64,000 nucleotides of DNA from Parascedosporium putredinis (Eukaryota > Ascomycota > Sordariomycetes > Microascales > Microascaceae). Shown here one piece after another: positions 13,105 to 23,121 of the stretch; position 1 is the first letter of the stretch; every line of letters starts with the position of its first letter. The position numbers and the translations under genes were made by a program. The notes below the pieces were generated by a model, which saw only the letters and a list, made by a program, of their open reading frames with translations, searched no databases and was not told the origin of the DNA. The stretch is taken from contig CASHTG010000012.1 in assembly GCA_949357655.1 (NCBI GenBank), positions 248,001-312,000 of the forward strand, in the 5' to 3' direction.

Positions 13105-13340
13105 GTTCTGCACGTTCCTTTTTAGCTCCCGCTTCCACCCCGCCGGCACCGTCGCCTTCCCTTGTGCTTTTGGAGGGGTGGTTGTTTCCCCGCGCCCGAT
13201 AGTGCCGTTATCACCACATGCCGCCCCCACTATCTACTAGACATTATCGAGCTCCCCATCGTGGCGCTTTAGTGCTCTCGCCCAAGAGCTTTGCGCGTCC
13301 TGCGTATTAAAAAGAAAAAGAATAGTCAAATAGTGGAAGC

Positions 13341-13358
13341 AAAAAAAAAAAAAAAAAA
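13341..13358. repeat. Poly-A tract (18 A)
   Basis: A run of 18 A lies about 80 bases upstream of the LipA/NB-ARC start codon. It may be a nucleosome-disfavouring promoter element (inference). Confidence 0.7.
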
Positions 13359-13441
13359 CCTGCGCGCTCGTCTAGGCGAGCCTTCAGATCCTCGGGGCTC
13401 TCGTTTCTTCGTCCTTTCTTTTCCCTCCGCTTCAAACTGAC

Positions 13442-16400
13442 ATGGTGGATCTACAGACAACGATAAACCCGAAACTGATCAAGCGCTTCGAGGCCACGAC
13501 CGTCTACTCCCACCCCGCGCGACCGCCGATATCATCTTCGTCCATGGCCTCAACGGCGGCCCAGCCCACACCTGGACGGGCAAGAACGACGTCTTTTGGC
13601 CTCTGCAGCTCCTGGTGCCTTCGCTCATCAACACCCCGGCCAACATCATAGTATACGGGTACAACGCGGACGTGGCGTCCTGGACCAAGGACAGCTCGCC
13701 GTCCGAGAACTTTGTCTACCAGCATGCGCAGGACCTGGTAACATCGCTCACGACGCACCGGCGTGACGCCGGCACCCCCGAACCCCATCATCTGGGTGTG
13801 CCACAGCCTCGGCGGTATCCTGCTGAAGCGGGCGCTCCTCTACTCCAACGACGTGCGCGACCCGGCTCTCGAGATCCAGCGCTCCCTCTACGTGTCGACC
13901 TACGGCATCATTTTCCTCGGTACGCCGCACACGGGTTCTAATCTCGCCTCGTGGGGCCGCATCCTGCAGGCCATGTCCGGGGTCGTGCCCAAGAAAATAC
14001 TCAACACGGAACCCGTGCTCTTAAAGACGCTGAAGAAGGACAACGTCGTCTTGCAAGAGATTAATAATCACTTCCTCGACATATACCAGCGTTTCAAGAT
14101 TCACATGGTCCGGGAGAACAAGAAGACGGACCTAAAATACACGGTGTAGGTTTTGTTTCCTAGTCTTCGCCTCTCTTTTTATCTCCTTCTTTCCCCGAGT
14201 TATTCTACCCTCCGTCTTCTCGCGATGCTGACTGACTGTGGCGGATCTCTAGCGATTATGTTGTCGACAACAAATCGGCCGGCCCACAATTGCCGGGCGT
14301 AACGTATTACAGCATCGAAGCCACTCATTCCACCATGTGCAAGTTCGAGACGGCAGAATCGCCCGGGTACTCCAACGTCTCGAGCGCGATACGAGACTGG
14401 ATTCAAGAAGCGCCCGACTCGATTCAGATGAGATGGACTCTTGAGGAGGAAGAAAGGAATGCCCGGGCGATGAACGCCTTCAACCAGATGGCGAAGCAAC
14501 TGGTACGTCTGGTTTCCCAAGCTGGTGGTGAGCCTGCGCGCTCCAGGCTAACGATTGATCAGGGCTCTCCGCTCCCCGCACACCCTGTCGCAAGTATGTC
14601 GAAATCCCCTAGTTTTTCCCGCATGGCTGCCCATGGCGGGCTCCCTCCCCTGTGTTGCCCGGCTAACTAACGCGATCCGTGTCTAGGTCCTAGCGTACAA
14701 CCTCCTCACCAAGAGATACGCTTTTCGCGCAGGAGACGCTGGTACCGCCGACCCCGGATCTGGGGGCGGTGAACGCATCGCCGCCCACTTCGGAACCAAT
14801 GACGGACGTTGCCAAGGGCAAACAGCCGGCCGTATCGCCGGCACCGCTTACCATTCACCCATACCAGTTTAAGCCCAACGCGTACTTCAAGGGCCGGGAG
14901 TCGGAGCTCGAACAGCTCCACTCGTACCTGAGGAACCCGGACCGCCTCGCCGCCGGAACCTCTGCGGTGCTGCTCCAGAGCTTGCCCGGTGGCGGCAAAT
15001 CTCACCTCGCCCGTCAGTATATCCAGATCCACGGGTCCAGCTACCCGGGCGGGGTGTTTTGGATTCGGGCCAAGTCGGAGCAGGAGATGGCGGACGCGTT
15101 TTGGAAGATTGCGTCGTCCAAGATCATCCAAGACTCGGACGACCAGTCGTGGCGGCGGGGCGCCTTAGAACCGAACAAGATGGTGGAGACTGTGCGGCGC
15201 TGGTTCGAGAGCTTCGAAGGGTGGCTTATCGTGTTTGACGGCATCCACTTTGACGGCCGGCACGAGCCCGACTTCATCCCCCACGCCAAGAACACGAGCA
15301 TCCTCTACACCTCGACCAACCGGGCCGCGACGGGAGACTACCGGTTCGACAACCCGATGCTGATGGAGCTCGGTCAGCTCTCCAAGGAGCAGGCACAGGA
15401 GCTCCTCCTCGAGGAGATGGGCAAGCAGCCGCCCTTCCACAAGTTTGACCTTCTCCAGGCGGGCAAGGCGGTCGAGCTCATGGACCGGCTCCCCTCATGA
15501 TCCACGTGGCGGGCCAGCACCTCAAGGTGACGCGGGAGCCCTTGGCCAAGTACACGAGGTCGTTTAACCACACGCGCGAGGCGGGCATTCTCGATGCCTA
15601 CAAGAACGTCAAGGAGGATCTGCAGCGGCGTGGCGCGGTCGAGGCCTTGAACCTCGTGCACATCTTGTGCTTTTTTGCGCCTATTATCCCGGTCGAGATG
15701 TTGGTGCTTGGTATGTGATTTTTATTTCCCCTTTGCTTTCCTTTCCTTTCGTCGGACATCTTTTTCTTTTTCTCTCTCTAACCTAGTCAATCGTTTAGGC
15801 CTTGGCGCTCTTGACAACCGTACGCCAATCAAGACGGCCGATGCATTCAACCGCAAGAGCATCAATAACACGCTCAGCATACTTATTAGGTATGCGCTGG
15901 TGGGAAGGAACGAAGACGATGGGGGTTCCAACACGTCGTCGCCAAACAAGCATCGGCACGGGCATACCAAGCGCATGGCGCCCGAATTTCTCGACACGCT
16001 GAGGATCCACAGCATTATCCAGCGGTTCTTCCGAAACGACCTCGGGTCTTCGCGACAGATAGCATTTTGGCTGGAGCGTGCGATTGCGGTGTACTGCCGC
16101 TCGTTCGACGTGGCCAACGTGCGAATCGGGCGAAGCTCTCGAGTGGGTCTTCCCGATGACTACAGGCGGTACCGGATCCACGGAGAGCAGCTTCTCAAGC
16201 ACGTGGACCGACTAGTGAAGAAGCATGAGAGCCTTTTGGGAGAGTGCAAGCTGCAGCTCGAGGAGCGATTGGACTTGGTGGAAGTGGCGGTGGAGAATCT
16301 CACCAAGGTGGTCTCGATTGACATTATGAGCGGGCGAGTCGACAAGGTGCCCAAGTCGGTGTTTGAGATCTCGTCGAGCAGCTGCTCGGACTCTTCGTCG

Positions 16401-17342
16401 TCGCGGACGTCGGATCGAGCGACGCCGGTGAGGGAGGATGGGGAGGAGGGCGGGGTCGGGGCTCGCGACGGCCGAATTGGTGCTTGGGTGTTCCACGAGG
16501 AGGCCGGGGTGGTAGAGTCGCCCGGCATCTACGACGATATGGCTCACCATGACTGGCACGATTTCCCTTACCCACGGGTCAACATGATTCCCATGCCGCT
16601 GCTACCAGAAGACCTGGACCCGTCGGATACGGAGTACAGCAGGACGCCCCGGCCGCCAATGCCGTTTTACGGTGAGGGCAAATCCAGGGACGACCCGGCG
16701 CACCATAGGACGGTCAAGAAGATGGAGGAGCGGCGGTACAACGACCGCAAGGCGTCAATGAGGGAGATGGGAGGCATGACGGCGGCAACGGTGGGCCCCG
16801 CGGCGGACCCTCGCATCCACGTGACGCACGACAACGCCAAGGGGAGGATGTTCAACTCGATGCCGTCGGACCTGACGGAGGACGAGGCGGCGGCGGTGCG
16901 GGCGGAGCGCGAGAGGAGGAGCGAGGCCAAGTCGCAGCTGATGAGGATATCCTCGGCCCAGTCCCTAGCCGGGGCGGTGTCGGGCGGGGCGAGCAGCAGC
17001 CCCAATGCCAGCAACAATGGCAACGGAAACAACAATAACCGGTCTCACAATATCTTGCAGCTGCTTACGATGGCGATTAAGAGGAACGTGGGGCAAAAAG
17101 AGGGGTACGATGTCGACGACGTGGTCGCCTTCAGCAAGTACTGTGCGTGTGCGAGACACACCCCGGCCGATGGGGACCACTCCGCCGACGATGCACGCAA
17201 GCCCGGATCTCCGCTCACCGACGGCGTCTGGGCCGTCGTCGTACGGGGTACACCGTATCTGACGCGTACGCCGAGTCAGGAGAGTTGGGCGTATCACCAG
17301 GAGCGCATGTCGAGATCGGACTTGGCGCCGAGCACAGGGTTT

Positions 17343-17377
<35 letters not shown>

Positions 17378-18199
17378 ACCCCGGTGGGAGGAGGGTGAGG
17401 GTCTCGGCGAAGCTCAGGGAGCTAGAGCCGCACGAGGGCCAGTGTCTGGTGGTGAAGGCGGGGGCGAAGGCGGGGAGACTCGGCGCCGCCTCCGATGCAG
17501 GCAGATGCATTCCTCAACGATGAAGACCTGATGGCGGGCTTACCGCGTGTGGAAATGCCGCTACTATGGCGCGAGGGGCTCCGGCCGACCGGGTACACGT
17601 CGCAGCCCATGTCGAGGCAGACGAGCGAAAACAAGACGGCGACGGGGGCCCGTCTAGCGCCCACCGGGGCAACGCCGCGGTCGGCGGGATCCCTATCGTT
17701 TGTACAGCCCGGGCTGCTGCGAGGAGGTTTGTTCTCACCACGGAACCGACGGCCGTCGCAGGTGGAGACGGAGCCTTCGCCGCGGTTGGACGGGTTGGAA
17801 TCGGGGGTGCTGAGGAGCTGGGAGGAACGACACGGGCTCCGAGGCCGGGTCGGAGGTGGAGCCACGAAATTGAGCAGTAGCATACCGGCGGCCGCGGCCG
17901 GGATCGGGACTAGGTCGGGGCTGGTGGGGCCGTCGTCCACGGGGTCTGCGTCGCGGCCCATTAGTAGGGGCGCGGGAGGAGGAGGAGGAGGAGAGGTGAT
18001 TCCGGGTTCCGGGGTTCCTGGCGGGTGGGGCGTTTGTGTCCTTTGGAGAGGGGAGACGCAGGTGGGCGAGGTGAGCCAGCCGTCGGGAGTGGGACTGGGC
18101 CTGGGGCTGGGAGAGGAAGAAGGGGCGGATCTGGAGATGGCGAGGAGGAAGCGGGATCAAGACCTGACGGGGGTGGGGTTGGGGATCTTGGAGGGATGA
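13442..18199 (+). CDS. NLR-like protein: LipA alpha/beta-hydrolase plus NB-ARC (frame-broken)
   Basis: Large STAND-type protein of about 1470 residues. The N-terminal lipase/esterase domain has the oxyanion motif FVHGLNGG, a nucleophile elbow CHSLGG (about residue 122) and a candidate catalytic His in ATHSTMCKFE (about residue 260). The NB-ARC domain has a P-loop LPGGGKSHLARQY (about residue 430) and Walker B-like WLIVFDG, followed by a winged-helix-like region and a helical segment. The tail is long, low-complexity and carries a poly-Q run. Exons: 13442-14145, 14253-14502, 14563-14593, 14687-15710 and 15799-18199. Frame changes occur at 13513-13516 (C run), about 13760, 14722-14725 (T run) and 15491-15494 (C run), plus at least one in the tail near 17495. 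The architecture matches fungal 'LipA and NB-ARC' proteins, whose role is presumed to be signal-triggered hydrolysis; the ligand is unknown. The C-terminal frame after about 17130 is uncertain. Confidence 0.85.
17344..17379 (+). repeat. CAG/CAA trinucleotide repeat (poly-Gln)
   Basis: Twelve Gln codons, mostly CAG, lie in the disordered tail of the LipA/NB-ARC protein. The repeat is probably length-polymorphic. The neighbouring frame would read poly-Ala, so the frame call here depends on the nearby indels. Confidence 0.8.
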
Positions 18200-20653
18200 G
18201 ATGGGTAATTTGTTTGGGGGACTTTTTTCTTTTCCTTTTCTTTTTCTGTCCCATTTCTTTTCTTTTCCTTTTCTTTGTTATGGTTTGTGTTTGAGATATC
18301 ATTGTCTAGGTAGTCATGTTTGTTTCCTGTCTTTTCTTCTTTTTCTTTTTCTCTCATCTGCCATCCTTTTCTTTTTATCTTGGTTTTTGGCTACTGGAAC
18401 CGCACCACATATCGATAGATGGCGTTTTTCATGGCCAACGAGCGATACCCCCTGTCAATCATTCATTCGTTTATTCTCCACTCGTTTATTGGATATAGGT
18501 ATATTAGGTAGAACTTTGGAATAGAGATCTTTTGGAAATTGGGTTTATTCAGCATGAACCGTCGTATGGTCTGTTTCTTCCACCGGCAATCAAGTCTCCC
18601 GAAGCGAGAGTGTACGTGTAGAGGTGGCATGGGCTTCGGCTGTTTTATGTGCGTGTCGTGTGTTCTCTTGGCCCGGGAGTTTGCCGCTCTTATATTTGGG
18701 GCCATCATAGAGGGTGTTGTTCCTAGGTTTACAGATGGATTGCTTACAAGGTGGCTGTCATACCGAGTTTTCCTGGGTTTGCTTTTCCCGATTTCATAGT
18801 CTTGATATATATCTTGTTTCCCTGGGGGTTTATGTTGTGTTTGTCTGAAAGTCGTTTGGCTTAACAATAAACATACACGATGCTAGAACGCCACCATTTA
18901 CTCTATCTCCTCTTCCCTCTTCGACAATTGACACTTTTATAGGCCCTAGATGTTTTCGGTGTTATGTGTTGAAAACAAGACCTTGCGTGTTAGTTGGAAT
19001 GACTCCATCTCGGCGATCCATCATCTATTTAAGATCTCCCTTGGCCCTTCAAGTGCCCCTCGTTTCCTCATGGATCATCTATATCACCTACATCACCGGC
19101 CACCTTACCGTCTCTATATAGCCCCTAGCACTTTTTTCACCCTTCCTCTACCGCTGGACCCCAAGCGCATGCGACACATCTCATCTACTCTCTTCATTGA
19201 GCGCGCTTCCCTCTTCTATACAGCCCCCTCACGACTCCTCTTGTCTGTCTCCAGTGGCTAAACTTAGTGATATCACGAGCACTACACCTTCCTTTTGTTT
19301 TTTTATCCTTGCTCTAACCTCCCCATGGACCCCCGTCGTGCTATCGCTATCCGAGACTGGCTATGGTGGTCCGGCGTCGCGCTCGGCTGCGGTCTATAGC
19401 TACTGTTGACAAAGAGAATTACTACCCCTATATGTTCTCCCCCAACCTGATGCGCCTCCGTATAAAGGCCCCTCTCTAGCGACGATGGGAAGGACGACGT
19501 CGCGTAGACGGGCTGGCTTAGTTTGGAGCGCTGCAAAGTGGCGCCTTTGCTACCTAATCTCCTTTTGATCTACGAAACATGGTGATGGCAAGTCCAGGTC
19601 GCAAGGCAGACCATCGCAACGGGACACAGACATACTACGCAATGCTTCCTCTAGAGGTAGTGGAGCATGGTATCAACACTAGGATGACTGGTGAACACCC
19701 TGGCGAACTTGTCCCAAAGTGCCAATATGAACACATCAAGCCAGGGGGAAGCGAAGATTAGGACCTGAGCGAGAGATGTTGCTTATGCACGCCTTCACGT
19801 CTACGTCTCTTCATCCCAGAGCACGTCTTATCCACCATATATACGCTCATCTTCCCACCGGCGCCTCCATCGGCAAGTGTTCCATCCGATCCTATCCGCC
19901 GTTTGTTGTCTCGGCAGCGAGAACAGAAGCAAAAACTCGCAGTTTTTTGCCACCCCAGATATTCTCGCCTGTGCGGCAATCAGCTAGTCTCAGGCCGCCG
20001 CAAGCGACCTTGACGAAGCCAACAGCACATTGCAGCGACACGATACCCGCGAGCCGGGGAGGCCCTGAGAGGACAAGAACGGGGTGTGTAGGAAGCTGGG
20101 TGATGGTGGGCAACACTTGAACCATCACGGACTGTTACAGCCACGCAACAGGTCGATGGCCATCTTGCGGGGGACATTACTTCCACCCGTTCACCTCGCC
20201 CGCCCAGCGCCATCGCCCGTCCACATGTGTCGGCCAGGGCAGCGAAGCGAGAGGATCCGGTGTCGTTTCCCTCTTGGGGTGATAGTGATGACCAAAATTT
20301 TCTTCCGGCGCCCTGCCAACGACTAGGTCCCGAGACCACTTTTGCGTCGAGTAGCTCTAAGAAAAGAGGAAAGCGAACTTTGGGTTTGTCTCTCACTTTG
20401 CCAGACTTTCTACCGGTGTATGGGCTGTGAATGGAGTCTACGAACTGAACTTTGATGGTATGTTTAGCTGTGGCTTCCAAAGGGACCCATTCACTTATTC
20501 CCATTCTTCCCTTGCTCTACGCGCCATTGTACAATGCGATTTTGCCTCCTACTAACAACTACATATGGCGCTCGCTCCCCAGCACCCTCGTCGTTTTACA
20601 AGTCCAGTGCCCCTATATTCTTTTACGAATGGGCGCGAGATTTCATTCCAAGG

Positions 20654-20696
20654 CTCTCTCTCTCTCTCTGTCTTTGTCTCTGTCTCTCTCTCTCTG
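20654..20696. repeat. CT-rich microsatellite
   Basis: Interrupted (CT)n tract of about 43 bases. It creates artificial Ser-Leu repeats in one frame and Arg-Glu repeats on the other strand. Confidence 0.85.
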
Positions 20697-22452
20697 GCGC
20701 GGCCGAGAACACGAAAAGTACTGCAGGAAGAGAGATCAGCCACGAGCCAGCGCGCGGCAAGGTCAGCAGTAAACTATATATATATACATATATACCTACC
20801 CCGGAACAGGAGTCCTCGACCCATCGAATACAGGGCAAACCCTTGGGCAGATACGCCGGGGCGTTTAATTTAAGCGCCTAGCCCATCGAGAGCAAAGGCA
20901 CTGTTCGTTGCCTTGCCTGGGCGTCTGTAATTAGGCAGCTTGCTCCAGGGTGTGTTGAACGCCAGACCCAAGAATGGGCTAGAGATCGCCGGGCACCGGC
21001 CCTCTTGCTTCCGCTTCCTAACCAACATGGAGGGTACGCCTCCTTTTGTGGCCGGCCACATCGCCAGGGAGGAAAAGTTCGCGCAAACTTGCCTTTTTTT
21101 TCAAAACGGACCGCCGCACTGCTAACCTCCGAGACAGCAAGCTTCCCCAAAATATTGCGGGCCAGCGCATTTATCGCACCTCATCACGGTCGCAGCCCTA
21201 CCCCAGGCGTCTCGAGGGGCCCGAAACTGACAGGCAGGCGTCAAACTCGACAGACTATATATGTCTGCTCGGCAATCCCCATTGAAACCCAAGCGAGCGG
21301 CGGAACAAAGAAAGAAAGAAAGACGCCATAAAACCTATCGGGCGTCAAGGCTCAATCGCAAGCAGGAACGGCGTTGCCCGTGTCGCGACCAAAAGAGACC
21401 GAATACGCAAGAGGAGGACCTCTCGAGGTCGACGGGAGGAGCGACCACGCCCACAACACTCGTCCTTACTAGCACAAACCGTGGCCCTTACCGGGCAGTC
21501 CTTCAATCTTTGGTTGGATGTGGTTCGCATTTTGATATCCTTGCAATGGATCCATACATCTATATATATCTACATACACCCACATGGATGTAGGCAAGGC
21601 TGCTGGCTATCTGTTGTTCCATACGACAGCTCAGTATACATCGTGGGCAGACACTGAGGGTACGTTACTCATAGGATTTTGTCGAATTTGTCTTGAATCT
21701 ATGGGGATCTAACCATTTTTTCCGTTGAATAGCATATGTCCGGTCTGGTGTACAACTTTAACTACGTCTCACTAGCCCAGGATAACTATAGCAGTGAGAA
21801 GACTGTGAAACGGTGCAATGTTTCCAACGTTCTTAACCTGGTATTAGTGCCGAGAACCCATGTCCGAATTCGGATCGGCTGGTCGGCGAATACTGAGGCG
21901 TGGACTTCCGTATCAATGACCACGGAGACTCGACATCGTAGGCGGGGATTCGGAGCTGGTATTATTACAGAGGAAAGTCTCACCACCTGCCAACACGGAA
22001 GCAAGCAGCATATGAGATGCAAGCAGCGACCAGACAAGCAACTCGAACAAGTCAACCAAGCAGCTAGCATGCGCACCAGCAAGTCAATATAAAAGACAGT
22101 AGATAGATAGACTTGGAAGCTAGAAGAGACACGAACTCTCAGACCTTAATTTCCATACTATAGTAGTGTGACTATACGTGAATAGAGATGATTTCGACCG
22201 CTTGTGAACAGCCATCGTTCGTCAACCGGCGGCAGTCATCGAAACAAGACGTAGTAGAGAAGCGAGGCCAGCGCAGGCCGGGGCCACCAAATAGAAGTAT
22301 TGAGCAGACATAAGTGAGTTCCAGGGGAGGAAAAAAATCTATTTAGTGGTTTAATTTTGGTGATGCTTTCTTTTTTCTGTTTTAAAAATGCGCGGCCTCT
22401 GCCCATCTCACCTCCTCCCTCCCCTGTATCAAATCCTATCCCTAGACAGATT

Positions 22453-22455
<3 letters not shown>

Positions 22456-22489
<34 letters not shown>
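22456..22489. repeat. (AC)17 microsatellite
   Basis: A perfect dinucleotide repeat of 34 bases in non-coding DNA about 630 bases beyond the 3' end of eIF2A. Confidence 0.9.
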
Positions 22490-22493
<4 letters not shown>

Positions 22494-23121
22494 GCTGCAC
22501 TCCTCCCCGTCCTCCCCGCCACGGCTTCCATGCAACCTTGTTGTGAAGGAACTGCCGAGTCCCATGAGACAAAAACAAAGAGATTATCTGCATCTTAGGT
22601 GATAGGCGGTTGAACCACCTTGCTGATACAACCCAACTGATCCATTCCCAACCGGAACCCTGCCAGGTGCAACTGCCCAGTCTAAGAATATATAGGAAGA
22701 ATCCCTTGTAATGAACAACATAAGAACACTGCGACCTCCAACATCTACTGCCCCTTCGCACGCGCGCGTGCACCAACACCTGGCTTTTCCACTTCCACCC
22801 CTACCGCCAACCGCGATATCGTTCCCCAAATCCCGATCTGAGCGCAACTATCCAGCAAGATCGGGCCCTCAACCTTGAAAAGAAAAACTATAAAGGCATG
22901 CGAGAACAGGAAGAGGAAGGCTGAAGCAAGATGAGAGATGGCAAGAAAAAGAGGGCACAGGTGTTACGCTGGCATCCTGGGGAGGGAGTGCTTTTTTCGG
23001 GTTCTCCTCCGAGCTTTTCTCTTTGGCCTCCATCCTTCTCAACTTTACCGGCGCAACCCATGAATCTGCGATGAGGTCAAGCTAATATCAAATATATGAG
23101 AGAAAAAAAGAAGGAGGCGCT

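Larger units (their letters stand above)
6123..13441. other. Long gene-free stretch (about 7.3 kb)
   Basis: This lies between two divergently transcribed genes. Only short, compositionally unconvincing open frames are present on both strands, with no domain words or plausible splice chains. The sequence is not notably AT-rich, so it does not look like RIP-mutated transposon DNA. The last kilobase (12400-13440) is pyrimidine-rich, contains a CT run (about 12997-13013) and an 18-base A run, and should contain the promoter and leader of the LipA/NB-ARC gene. Confidence 0.5.
18200..23121. other. Gene-free convergent interval with simple repeats
   Basis: This lies between the 3' ends of the LipA/NB-ARC gene (+) and eIF2A (-). 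The first 200 bases are a T/C-rich 3' flank. Several open frames of 100-175 codons exist (for example 20504-19980 on the minus strand and 21736-22092 on the plus strand), but none shows a recognisable domain. A CT tract and an AC microsatellite lie inside. I support no gene here. Confidence 0.5.

Noticed and set aside
19980..20504. 174-codon open frame on the minus strand
   Set aside because: There is no recognisable domain. Overlapping open frames exist on the plus strand, and the composition looks random for a GC-rich region.
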